Of a stretch of DNA of 64,000 bases, positions 35,486 through 44,806 are shown one piece after another. Every line of letters begins with the position of its first letter. Within the stretch, counting starts at the first letter, position 1. The notes under the pieces were generated by a model. It saw only the letters and a list, made by a program, of their open reading frames with translations, was not told the origin of the DNA and ran no database searches. Position numbers and translations under genes: made by a program. Source of the DNA: an uncultured Pelagibacteraceae bacterium (GTDB lineage Bacteria; Pseudomonadota; Alphaproteobacteria; Pelagibacterales; Pelagibacteraceae); NCBI GenBank assembly GCA_902583635.1, contig CACHWJ010000001.1, forward strand, positions 1 through 64,000. The letters are read 5' to 3'.

Positions 35486-36326
35486 TTAAATTTATTTCTT
35501 CATTAATTAAATCATGATCATGTTTAATATTATCATCGTTCTTATTTATAAGTGATAACTTCATTAAGTCAAAAATAGATAAAAGAGTTTCAATTATTTT
35601 TTCAGCATTTGAAACATAAATTTTTCCTGATTTTTTATAATTTTCAAAGTTTTTTTTGTTTAAAATTTTATAACCAATTTTTCTATAGATTCTTCTTGCA
35701 ACTAAAATAGAAAATCTAAAACTTAATGGTATTTCTCTAATTGAGTAAAAAGAATTATCATAAAACTTTTCTGACAATTTAATTGTATCTTTTATATTTT
35801 CGAAATTTTGATCAATGTAGACCCTGTTATTATTAAAATCTTCAATTACATCTCTTGAAATATTTGTTAGTTGCATAGCGATACCAAGATCAATTGCAGA
35901 TTTTAAAGAATTTTTTTTATTTACTTTTAGTATTTTTGCCATCATTAGTCCTACAGTACCTGCTACTCGATAAGAATAAATTAATAACTCTTTTTCTGTA
36001 GTTAACTTTACCTGTTCTTTGATATCTGAATTGATACCGTCAAATAAATCATGAATAATTGTAATTGAAATATTGTATTCAGAAATTAGATCCCAAATAT
36101 TTTTAATTATTACATCGTCGAAATTTTTATTTTCAAAATTATCTTTAAATTTTTTAAATTTCTCTTTTTTGACTGTAATAGTGTTTTCATCATCTGCAAT
36201 ATTGTCAGCTACTCTACAAAAATCATAAAGATCTGAACACTTTTTATAAGTATCTTTTGGTAAAAAAAAACCTGCCCAATTAAAAGATTTTGCATATGTT
36301 GCTAGATAATTTTTAGCAGACATCAA
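35472..36326 (-). CDS. crtB: Phytoene synthase
   Basis: YDFCRVADNIADDE, YRVAGTVGLMMA, AMQLTNISRDVIED. Confidence 0.95.
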   Translation of the reverse strand: MMSAKNYLATYAKSFNWAGFFLPKDTYKKCSDLYDFCRVADNIADDENTITVKKEKFKKFKDNFENKNFDDVIIKNIWDLISEYNISITIIHDLFDGINSDIKEQVKLTTEKELLIYSYRVAGTVGLMMAKILKVNKKNSLKSAIDLGIAMQLTNISRDVIEDFNNNRVYIDQNFENIKDTIKLSEKFYDNSFYSIREIPLSFRFSILVARRIYRKIGYKILNKKNFENYKKSGKIYVSNAEKIIETLLSIFDLMKLSLINKNDDNIKHDHDLINEEINLNERI

Positions 36327-37783
36327 AGCAGTTTATCCAAGACTTTTGCTGAGGATAGCACACCAGGTACGCCAGCTCCAGGGTGAGTTCCAGCTCCAAC
36401 AAAATAAAGTCCTTTATAAATTTCAGATTTATTATGAAATCTAAAATATGCAGATTGAGTGAATTTAGGCTGAATTGAAAATCCAGATCCAAATTTTGTG
36501 TTTAATTCTTTTTCAAAATAATCCGGGGTTAAATAAAAATCAGCCACAATATTTTCTCTAAGATTTGGCATTAAATCTTTTTCCATTTTATCAATTACTA
36601 AATTTTTCATCTTTTCACCTTCAGTTCGCCAATCGATTTTAGATTGATTATTTGGAACTGGGACTAGAACATAAAAACAGTCATTTCCCTCCGGTGCCAT
36701 TGATTTGTCAGTCGCCGAGGGTCTGTGGAGATAATAGCTAATATCGTTATTTAATTTCTTATTATTAAAAATATCTTCTAAATGTTCTTTATATTTATTT
36801 CCAAACTTAATTGTATGATGCTCAACATCTTCATAAACCTTTTTTGTTCCAAAGTAGTAAACGAAAAGACCCATTGAATATTCCATTCTTTTCTTTTTCC
36901 AATTAAAAATAAAAGAGCCTTGACTATTTTTTTTTAACATTTTTTCGTAAAAAGCTGGTGGATCTGCATTACAAACCACATTTTCAGCCTCAATGATTTC
37001 TTGGTTATTTAATTTAATACCGTTAATTTTATTACTTTTTGAAATGATCTCAGTAACTTCACTATTTTTGATTATATCAATACCCTCTTCAAGCATAAGT
37101 TTTTCTAGACCTTTAATAATATTTCCTGTGCCCCCCATAGAATAATGGATTCCCCATTTTTTCTCTAAGTAAAGTATTAGTCCATAAATTGAAGTAGTAG
37201 TGAATGGATTACCTCCTACCAATAATGGATGCATACTGAGCATTCTTCTTAATTTTTCATTTTTTATAAATGAAGATACTAATGAGTAAACTGATTTATA
37301 GCTTTTAAGTTTAAGTAGCGCTGGAAGTTGTTGCATCATTACAAAAGGTTTGTCAAAAGGGACATCTGCTAACTCTGTAAACCCTTTATCAAAAATCTTT
37401 TTGGTAAAACTTACTAATTTTTGATATCCTTCAACATCATCTTTACTTATATCCTCTATTTGTTTAACCATATTGTCTTCATCACCAGAATAATTAAATT
37501 TAGATTTATCCTCAAAAATAAATTGGTACCAAATTTTAAGAGGAGATAACTCAATGTAGTTTTTTGGATCCTTTTTAAATAATTCAAACAACTCATTAAT
37601 TAAGTAGGGTGCAGTAATTACAGTTGGGCCGCCATCAAATATAAAACCATTTTTCTTAAACACTCTAGCTCTACCACCAAGATCAGGATGTTTTTCAATT
37701 AATTTAACTTGATGCCCTTTTGCCTTTAGGCGCAAAGCTGCAGCAATTCCTCCAAATCCAGATCCAATCACTATAGAATTCAT
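36323..37783 (-). CDS. crtI: Phytoene desaturase
   Basis: VIGSGFGGIAAALRLKAKGHQVKLIEKHPDLGGRA, FDGGPTVIT, C-terminal GLYFVGAGTHPGAGVPGVLSSAK. Confidence 0.97.
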   Translation of the reverse strand: MNSIVIGSGFGGIAAALRLKAKGHQVKLIEKHPDLGGRARVFKKNGFIFDGGPTVITAPYLINELFELFKKDPKNYIELSPLKIWYQFIFEDKSKFNYSGDEDNMVKQIEDISKDDVEGYQKLVSFTKKIFDKGFTELADVPFDKPFVMMQQLPALLKLKSYKSVYSLVSSFIKNEKLRRMLSMHPLLVGGNPFTTTSIYGLILYLEKKWGIHYSMGGTGNIIKGLEKLMLEEGIDIIKNSEVTEIISKSNKINGIKLNNQEIIEAENVVCNADPPAFYEKMLKKNSQGSFIFNWKKKRMEYSMGLFVYYFGTKKVYEDVEHHTIKFGNKYKEHLEDIFNNKKLNNDISYYLHRPSATDKSMAPEGNDCFYVLVPVPNNQSKIDWRTEGEKMKNLVIDKMEKDLMPNLRENIVADFYLTPDYFEKELNTKFGSGFSIQPKFTQSAYFRFHNKSEIYKGLYFVGAGTHPGAGVPGVLSSAKVLDKLL

Positions 37784-37822
37784 ATTAATAATTTATAGTT
37801 TTTTTAGGAAATTGTAAGTGTA

Positions 37823-38320
37823 TTATGAGCTAATTTTTTTTAGCTGCTCTTTAGTCTCATCTAAATTTTTTTGAAATACAGCATCGAGTTTTGATTTATC
37901 TACTGATGTGGATATAATTTTTTTAACTGAGTCCACTGCTATTTTAATTGAAGCATCTTTTATCTCTTTTATAGCTGCTTCTTTCATTTGACTTATTTTA
38001 TTTTCAGCAAGATTTTTTTTGATCTCAGAAGATTTATGGAATTTATCGTTCAATTCTATTACTAATCTATCCGAGTCTTTTTTTGCTTGATCTAAAATGT
38101 CATTACTAACCATTTGAGCGGTATCTAATTTTTTTTGCGCATTATCTAGCAAATTTTTTGCTTCAGTTCTTAATTTTTCACTCTCACTAATTTCATTTTT
38201 AATATCAGAGATCATATTATCTAAGATTTGAGAAACTTTTTGTGGAACTTTTAAATAAATTAAAGCACCAAAAAAGATTACAAATGATACTGCTACCCAA
38301 AATGTTGCATCAATTGCCAT
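37823..38320 (-). CDS. atpF: ATP synthase F0 subunit b
   Basis: MAIDATFWVAVSFVIFFGALIYLKVP plus charged coiled coil; ATG at 38320 preferred. Confidence 0.92.
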   Translation of the reverse strand: MAIDATFWVAVSFVIFFGALIYLKVPQKVSQILDNMISDIKNEISESEKLRTEAKNLLDNAQKKLDTAQMVSNDILDQAKKDSDRLVIELNDKFHKSSEIKKNLAENKISQMKEAAIKEIKDASIKIAVDSVKKIISTSVDKSKLDAVFQKNLDETKEQLKKISS

Positions 38321-38915
38321 AGTATTTATCCCCATTTCTTTTCGATAGATCATCAACAATTGCAGATATGCTACTACTGTTTACGCCGGAACCAATTAAC
38401 TTTTCTAAAAGTTCTGAAGAAGTTTCAATTGCTATTTTATTTATTTTATCTGGAGCGCTTACTCTTAAAACTTCTATTTCTTTTTCAGCTTTGTTAATTT
38501 CGTCATCAATTTGCTGATCTAAAACTTCTTTTTTAGCTATTATATCTTTTAGTGCTTTTTCTCTTGTTTGATTAAACATAGTTTTAGCCTCACTCTTGCT
38601 TTTTAATATAACTTCATCATATTCCTTAAGCTTAGCCTCACTATCTTCTCTTTGTTTTTCTGCGGCCTCAATATTTTCTAAAATTTGTGATTTTCTAGAC
38701 TCTAAATTGTTACTAATTTTTGGCAGTATGAATTTTGACAAAACAACATACATGGTTCCAAAAGTAAGTATTAACCAAAAAATTTGAGAAATCCAAAACT
38801 CAGGATTTAATTGAGGCATACCTCCGCTTTCAGCTGCAAAAGCTTCTTTAAAAAATAAGAAGCTAAAAAATATCGACTGAAAAAATATTTTTTTAATCAT
38901 TAATTTAAAACGCAA
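38310..38915 (-). CDS. atpG: ATP synthase F0 subunit b'
   Basis: MPQLNPEFWISQIFWLILTFGTMYVVLSKFILPKISNNLESR; b' subunit of alphaproteobacterial F0. Confidence 0.9.
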   Translation of the reverse strand: MRFKLMIKKIFFQSIFFSFLFFKEAFAAESGGMPQLNPEFWISQIFWLILTFGTMYVVLSKFILPKISNNLESRKSQILENIEAAEKQREDSEAKLKEYDEVILKSKSEAKTMFNQTREKALKDIIAKKEVLDQQIDDEINKAEKEIEVLRVSAPDKINKIAIETSSELLEKLIGSGVNSSSISAIVDDLSKRNGDKYYGN

Positions 38916-39132
38916 ATAAAATGATTAATGCAACTACTAATCCAAATAATCCCGTAGCTTCCGCTAAAGCGAAACCTAAAAGCAAATTAGGAAACTGTTT
39001 TTGTGCTGCAGATGGATTTCTCATCGCTCCAGACAAATAATTTCCAAAAATTATTCCGATACCTACACCGGCACCTGCTAAAGCAATTGCTGCTAAACCA
39101 GCTCCGATCATTTTTGCTGCTTCTAATTCCAT
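38905..39132 (-). CDS. atpE: ATP synthase F0 subunit c
   Basis: GAGLAAIALAGAGVGIGIIFGNYLSGAMRNP, FALAEATGLFGLVVALIILF. Confidence 0.98.
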   Translation of the reverse strand: MELEAAKMIGAGLAAIALAGAGVGIGIIFGNYLSGAMRNPSAAQKQFPNLLLGFALAEATGLFGLVVALIILFAF

Positions 39133-39150
39133 TATTTCCTCCTTGGTTAA

Positions 39151-39885
39151 TTAATGGTGTAAATTTAATGCATCATTTAAATAGATGCAGGTTAAGATTG
39201 CAAAAACATAAGCTTGAAGAAAAGCAACTAAGATCTCTAAACCTGTTAATGCAACCGAAAAACTCAGTGGAAGCCAACCACCGACTAATCCAAGACTTAT
39301 CACAAAGCCTCCGAAAACTTTCATCATTGTGTGACCAGCCATCATATTCGCAAATAATCGAACTGATAAACTTATTGGTCTACTTAAATAAGATATAATT
39401 TCTATAATTACTATTAAGGGTAGTAGCACAGCGGGTACTCCACTAGGTACAAACAATTTTAAATAACCAAATCCATGTTTGATAAAGCCAATAATTGTCA
39501 CTCCAATAAAAATAAATGACGCCAAAATAAATGTAACGATTATATGACTCGTTACAGTAAATGTGTAAGGGATCATGCCAAACATGTTACAAAATAGAAC
39601 AAACATAAATAGAGAAAATATAAACGCAAAATAGGGTTTTGCTTTTGATCCAGCTGTATCACTTATCATTTTTGCAACAAATGTATAACTAAGCTCTGCT
39701 AGTAGTTGCATTTTATTTGGTAATACTGAATTTCTTTTTGAGCCCAAGTTAAACACAAGTAAAATCGAAACTGTACTAATAATCATAAACAAACTGGCGT
39801 TAGTAAATGATATATCAAATGCTCCAACTTTTATTTCAGGTCCAATTCGATAAACATCGAATTGAGACATAGGATTTGCTGCCAT
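39151..39885 (-). CDS. atpB: ATP synthase F0 subunit a
   Basis: SRPISLSVRLFANMMAGH, ALTGLEILVAFLQAYVFAILTCIYLNDAL. Confidence 0.98.
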   Translation of the reverse strand: MAANPMSQFDVYRIGPEIKVGAFDISFTNASLFMIISTVSILLVFNLGSKRNSVLPNKMQLLAELSYTFVAKMISDTAGSKAKPYFAFIFSLFMFVLFCNMFGMIPYTFTVTSHIIVTFILASFIFIGVTIIGFIKHGFGYLKLFVPSGVPAVLLPLIVIIEIISYLSRPISLSVRLFANMMAGHTMMKVFGGFVISLGLVGGWLPLSFSVALTGLEILVAFLQAYVFAILTCIYLNDALNLHH

Positions 39886-39891
39886 AAGTAT

Positions 39892-40167
39892 TTATTTTTG
39901 CATATTTTTTGCAGATCTAATTACGTTCGTTATTCCAGCAACTACTCCCACAAAAAAAAATATTAATATAAACCAGGGTTTAGTACCAAAGGTCTTATCA
40001 AAAATAAACCCAATAATTGTCCCTACAGCAACTGCAGCAACCAGTTCAGTGCTTAATTTAAAGGCTGTTCCAATAGGTGAGGGATTATTTTTTTTATCAA
40101 AAAGATTTTTCTTAGAAACCTTGCTTTTTGCAATCTCTAGGCGAGTTTTTAACGGATCTTTTGGCAT
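39892..40167 (-). CDS. atpI: ATP synthase accessory protein AtpI (AtpZ/AtpI family)
   Basis: GTAFKLSTELVAAVAVGTIIGFIFDKTFGTKPWFILIFFFVGVVAGITNV; position before atpB. Confidence 0.9.
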   Translation of the reverse strand: MPKDPLKTRLEIAKSKVSKKNLFDKKNNPSPIGTAFKLSTELVAAVAVGTIIGFIFDKTFGTKPWFILIFFFVGVVAGITNVIRSAKNMQK

Positions 40168-40176
40168 TTGTATAGT

Positions 40177-42750
40177 TTAGGCAACCATACTCTCTGCTTT
40201 TTGTAAATCAACTGCAACTAACTGACTAATACCTTTTTCAGGCATAGTTACCCCATATAATCTATTCATTTTAGACATGGTTAAAGCATGATGAGTTACA
40301 ATGATAAATTTAGTATTTGTTATTTTAGTCAACTCTTCAAGTAGACTGCAAAATCTTGTTACATTTGCGTCATCCAGTGGAGCATCAACCTCATCCAAAA
40401 CACAAATTGGAGATGGGTTAGTCAAAAATACTGCAAAGATCAATGAAAGTGCAGTTAGTGCTTGTTCTCCCCCAGATAATAAGGTTATTGATTGTAATCT
40501 TTTTCCAGGAGGGCTTACCAACATTTCTAATCCAGCCTCAAGAGGATCATCAGAGTCAACTAATTCTAATTTTGCGTTCCCTCCATTAAACAATTTTGTA
40601 TATACCTCATTAAACTTTCTATTAACTTTATCAAAAGCCTCGATTAATCTTTCACGTCCCTTTTGATTAAGTTCATTTATGCTATCTTTTAATTTTACAA
40701 TAGCTGTTACTAAATCCGCACGATCTTGCTCCATATTCTTGATTTCTTCCTCATATTTATTAGTTTCTTCATCTGCTTTTAAATTTACTGAGCCAAACCT
40801 TTCTCTTTCTTGCTTCTTTTTATCCAACGCATCTTCTTGATCTACGGCGTTGGGAAGCTCATCAACACCATTTAAATTTGAATTCTCTAAAATATTTTCT
40901 TCATTAAGATTTAGTTCAGAACTTATACGGTCTAATAAATCCCCTTTTCTTTTTTGAAGTCCTTCAATAGTTGCTCCTGAACTAGCTTTTCTCTCTCTGA
41001 TTTGAATGGATTGTTCCTGAATTTCATTTAATTCACTTCTTAAAGTTTCAATTTTTTTATCAGTTTGATCAATAATTAGTTCATTATCAATTTTTTCCTT
41101 ATCAGAAATTCTCAAATTTTCTGAAATTTGACCTTTGCGTTCAGCTTGAACTCTTGGTTGATTTTCTAAATCATTCAATTGAGATGAAAATTTATTTTTT
41201 CTTTCAATAAGTTCTGAAACCATTTTTTCTGAGTTTGATAATAAGTTTTTCCAACTTTCAATTTCAGTTTCAATAGTTTTAATCCTTTCATTTCTTTTTA
41301 TAGATTCATTTTTTATAGATTGATTTTTACTATAAGCATCAGCATATTTTTCTTGGAGTAATTTTATATTTTGAGATTTTTCATTAACACTTAATAATTT
41401 ATTTCTTGGCTTATCATCTTTTAAATCACTTAAAAAATTATTAAGCTCCATATTACATCTATCTAGTAAAGTAACTGCCTGATTAATTTCATTACTATCA
41501 ATTAATTCTTTAACCCTTAAGATTGAATTTTGGATATTTTTGATTGGGCCCAAGCTAATATTGATTGCTTGATCAGCAAAGCTATTTACAACATCGTCAA
41601 CAGCTTTTTGTTCATCTTTTAATTTATCTTTTGCTATTTCTAGTTCCTCATTTGAGAGTTTTTCTGTTTCGAAATATTTAGAGTCCGTCTCTTTCAAATC
41701 TGATTTTTCTTCTTTTAGTCGTTTTTCATTAGAATTAGCATCAATAATTATTCCTTTTTCTCTAGCAATATCATCATCAAGTGTTTGAATCGATTTTTTA
41801 ATAGTTTCGATTTCATCTTGAGTTCTTGTATTCTCTTCATCTAAACTTTGAAGTTCTAGATTAAGTCTTTGAATTCTTGATAAATTTTCTATATTTTTTT
41901 CTCTAAGTGGTGAAACCTTATCAGTTGAAAGTTTTATTAAACTTTCTAGCTCTGATATTTTAGTATTAAAGCCGTCAACTTCGCCTTCAGCTTCGTTATT
42001 TATTTCATTTTCTATCCTGATTTCCTTGTCTATCTCAATTAATTTTAAATAATATAAACCAGCCTCTATTTTTTTTATTTCTTCAGAGATAAGTTTGTAT
42101 TTTGTAGCTTCCTCAGCCTGTTTTTGAAGATTTGCTAATTGCTTTTCTTGTTGCCTTCTAAGTTCATCAGCTCTTTTAAGATTGTTTTCGGCAGCACCTA
42201 ATCTTAATTCAGCTTCATGTCTTCTCACATGTAATCCCGAAATACCTGCAGCTTCCTCCAATATTGCTCTTCGATCTGTGGGTTTTGCGGTAACTAAAGC
42301 TCCAATTCTTCCCTGACTAATCATTGATGGAGAATGTGCACCGGTAGATAGATCGGCAAAAAACATTTGAGTATCTCTAGCCCTAACCTCTTTACCGTTA
42401 ATGTAAAATTTAGAACCTTTATCTTTTTCTATTTTTCTTTTAATTTGAAATTGATCTTGCTCTCGATACTGAACTGGACCTTCTTTGTCTTTATTTTCAA
42501 CTTCTATCGTAACTTCAGCAATATTCTTTGAGGCTTTATTAGAGGTACCTGAAAAAATTACATCCTCCATTCCAGATCCACGCATACTTTTTGCTGATGT
42601 TTCACCCATTGCCCATCTAAGAGATTCAACTATATTGGATTTTCCACACCCGTTAGGTCCAACAATCCCAGTTAAGCCATCTTCAATTAAAAAGTCAGCT
42701 TTTTCTGCAAAAGATTTAAATCCATTCAACTGGATTTTTTTAAACTCCAT
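40177..42750 (-). CDS. smc: Chromosome segregation protein SMC, short form (~857 aa)
   Basis: N-terminal GIVGPNGCGKSNIVESLRWAMGE; C-terminal LLSGGEQALTALSLIFA and VLDEVDAPLDDANV; long central coiled coil. Confidence 0.93.
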   Translation of the reverse strand: MEFKKIQLNGFKSFAEKADFLIEDGLTGIVGPNGCGKSNIVESLRWAMGETSAKSMRGSGMEDVIFSGTSNKASKNIAEVTIEVENKDKEGPVQYREQDQFQIKRKIEKDKGSKFYINGKEVRARDTQMFFADLSTGAHSPSMISQGRIGALVTAKPTDRRAILEEAAGISGLHVRRHEAELRLGAAENNLKRADELRRQQEKQLANLQKQAEEATKYKLISEEIKKIEAGLYYLKLIEIDKEIRIENEINNEAEGEVDGFNTKISELESLIKLSTDKVSPLREKNIENLSRIQRLNLELQSLDEENTRTQDEIETIKKSIQTLDDDIAREKGIIIDANSNEKRLKEEKSDLKETDSKYFETEKLSNEELEIAKDKLKDEQKAVDDVVNSFADQAINISLGPIKNIQNSILRVKELIDSNEINQAVTLLDRCNMELNNFLSDLKDDKPRNKLLSVNEKSQNIKLLQEKYADAYSKNQSIKNESIKRNERIKTIETEIESWKNLLSNSEKMVSELIERKNKFSSQLNDLENQPRVQAERKGQISENLRISDKEKIDNELIIDQTDKKIETLRSELNEIQEQSIQIRERKASSGATIEGLQKRKGDLLDRISSELNLNEENILENSNLNGVDELPNAVDQEDALDKKKQERERFGSVNLKADEETNKYEEEIKNMEQDRADLVTAIVKLKDSINELNQKGRERLIEAFDKVNRKFNEVYTKLFNGGNAKLELVDSDDPLEAGLEMLVSPPGKRLQSITLLSGGEQALTALSLIFAVFLTNPSPICVLDEVDAPLDDANVTRFCSLLEELTKITNTKFIIVTHHALTMSKMNRLYGVTMPEKGISQLVAVDLQKAESMVA

Positions 42751-42758
42751 GCACAAAC

Positions 42759-43337
42759 TTATATCAGTTTTTCAAGAGCTTTTTTTAAATTTTTGTAATT
42801 TAAGGTTTTATCAAACTTTTCGTTATTAATTATTATCGTAGGGGTAGCATTTACTTTAAAGTTTTTAGCTCCATCGATTCGGTCATTTAATACAAAATCT
42901 TCAATTTCTTTATTATTAATGCAACTTTCAAAATCAATATTGAAACCTTCTGTTGATAAAAATTTTTTAAGATTAATATTCGCTTCCTCAACAGAACTTC
43001 CTTTTACCCACTTTTGTTGATTAGCATATAAACTTTCTAATATCTCTGCTTCCCCATCATTTCTACATTGAGCAACTTTTGAAGCATTAAAAGCTGCAAT
43101 ATCTAGAGGAAAATGTCTAAATTCAATCTTAGCTAAACCTGTATCTAAGTATTCTTTTTTTAATAAAGGATAAACATCTTTATGAAAATTTGCACAATGG
43201 CTACAAGTTAAAGACTCAAAAGCGATGATAGATATTTTTGCACTCTTATTTCCTACAAGAATTCTTTTAATTTCGTCAGCTTGAGTGCCTAAAACACTGA
43301 AGAAAAAAAATATTGAAATTATTAAAATTTTTTTCAT
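42759..43337 (-). CDS. DsbA-like thiol:disulfide oxidoreductase
   Basis: Signal peptide; FESLTCSHCANFHKDVYPLLKKEY (CxxC), FRHFPLDIAAFNAS, VNATPTIIIN. Confidence 0.9.
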   Translation of the reverse strand: MKKILIISIFFFFSVLGTQADEIKRILVGNKSAKISIIAFESLTCSHCANFHKDVYPLLKKEYLDTGLAKIEFRHFPLDIAAFNASKVAQCRNDGEAEILESLYANQQKWVKGSSVEEANINLKKFLSTEGFNIDFESCINNKEIEDFVLNDRIDGAKNFKVNATPTIIINNEKFDKTLNYKNLKKALEKLI

Positions 43338-43822
43338 TTTTTTTTAAACACTTTAGTTAGCTCAAATAATGATTGTTTAATTTTTTCATTTTTAACATCG
43401 CTGATTTTGTCTTTATATCTATTTATTGTCACATTTTCTTCATCAATTTCTAGTTTAGGGGAAACTTTTTGTTCATCATCAAAAGTAATGAATTTAAGTT
43501 TCTCGACAACTTCATAACCAAAATAAGCATTCATCTTATTTAAAATATCTTTTTTAGAATATTCTATGTCAACTTCGTGGCCTCTTTTGACCATGATCAC
43601 TAATGTACTTACACCAAATTTATTTGAACTTTTAAATGTTTTTGGATAGCAGCACTTGAATAACTCGTCACCTACAAGGTATTTCCAATTACCCAGGGTT
43701 TCTGAGTAAATATGACCTTTTTTATTAATAATCCTTTTTACATTTTTTGGCAAAGTGTCTTTAAAAGATCTTAAGCCTTGAACGGAGACATTTCTCTGCT
43801 TAGTATTATTTTTAAATTGCAT
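43334..43822 (-). CDS. DUF721 (DciA-like) protein
   Basis: WKYLVGDELFKCCYPKTFK..., LVIMVKRGHEVDIEYSKKDILNKMNAYFGYEVVEKLKF; ATG at 43822 is an internal start of the track ORF. Confidence 0.7.
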   Translation of the reverse strand: MQFKNNTKQRNVSVQGLRSFKDTLPKNVKRIINKKGHIYSETLGNWKYLVGDELFKCCYPKTFKSSNKFGVSTLVIMVKRGHEVDIEYSKKDILNKMNAYFGYEVVEKLKFITFDDEQKVSPKLEIDEENVTINRYKDKISDVKNEKIKQSLFELTKVFKKK

Positions 43823-44806
43823 ATGAAAGACCAAATAATAACAAATAAAATTCTTAATTGGTATGACATAAATAAGCGAGTTTTACCCTGGAGAAAAAAA
43901 GTCTCTCATAAAAAAAAGCAATATTACACTTTAGTTAGTGAATTTATGTTACAGCAAACTCAGGTAGCAACAGTAATCCCTTACTTTAATAGATTTATAA
44001 AAAATATTCCTGACTTAGAGACTTTAGCAAATTTTGAAAATCAAAAACTGATTAAGCTTTGGGAGGGGCTTGGCTATTATTCTAGGGCTAGAAACTTAAA
44101 AAAAACTGCTCTATTAGTTATTAAAAAATTTGATAAAAAACTTCCAAGAAACTATTCGGATTTAAAATCTCTTCCAGGTATTGGTGATTACACTGCGAGT
44201 GCAATATCAGCTATAGCTTTTAATAAAAGCATTATTCCTCTAGATGGAAACATTGAAAGAGTTCTTAAAAGATATTTATATTTAAAAAAAGAAAATGAAA
44301 TTAATAAAGATAACTTAATCAAGAAAAAAGAAATCTTTGGGTATTCAAGTAGGGCAAGTGATTATGCTCAGGCATTAATGGAACTAGGAGCTTTAATCTG
44401 CAAACCGAGTAATCCTCATTGTGAACAATGTCCAATTTCGAGTAAATGTATTGCTTTAAAAAAAAAAGATTTCCTACTTACTAAAATCAAAAAAAAGAAT
44501 AACAATAAATATTATTTACTAAAAGTTTATAAAGATAAAAATAAATATCTTTTGATTAAAAATACTAAATTTAATTTTTTGAAAAATTTTAGTATTTTTC
44601 CCATGCAAGAATTATCAAAGCCTAAAAGTTCAACAGATATAGTTAATTTCAAGATGTCAAATATGAATATGAATATAAAAATTGAACATAAGAATAAAGT
44701 AGGTTCATTGCCAACTTCCCACTGGATCGATCCTAAGAAGCTAAAAAATTACACATTACCATCTTTTACAAAAAGAATTGTTAGATACCTAGAAAGTAAT
44801 AAATGA
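43823..44806 (+). CDS. mutY: A/G-specific adenine glycosylase
   Basis: VLPWRKK, EFMLQQTQVATVIPYF, LPGIGDYTASAISAIAF, CKPSNPHCEQCPISSKC. Confidence 0.95.
   Translation: MKDQIITNKILNWYDINKRVLPWRKKVSHKKKQYYTLVSEFMLQQTQVATVIPYFNRFIKNIPDLETLANFENQKLIKLWEGLGYYSRARNLKKTALLVIKKFDKKLPRNYSDLKSLPGIGDYTASAISAIAFNKSIIPLDGNIERVLKRYLYLKKENEINKDNLIKKKEIFGYSSRASDYAQALMELGALICKPSNPHCEQCPISSKCIALKKKDFLLTKIKKKNNNKYYLLKVYKDKNKYLLIKNTKFNFLKNFSIFPMQELSKPKSSTDIVNFKMSNMNMNIKIEHKNKVGSLPTSHWIDPKKLKNYTLPSFTKRIVRYLESNK

Noticed and set aside
37820-37855. Imperfect hairpin GAGCTAA...TTAGCTGCTC at the end of atpF as a terminator
   Set aside because: Stem is imperfect, lies in the coding end of atpF, and is not followed by a T-run on the minus strand
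39003-39398. 131-aa plus-strand ORF antisense to atpE/atpB
   Set aside because: Mirror ORF of strongly conserved atpE and atpB; Leu/His-rich translation with no family resemblance
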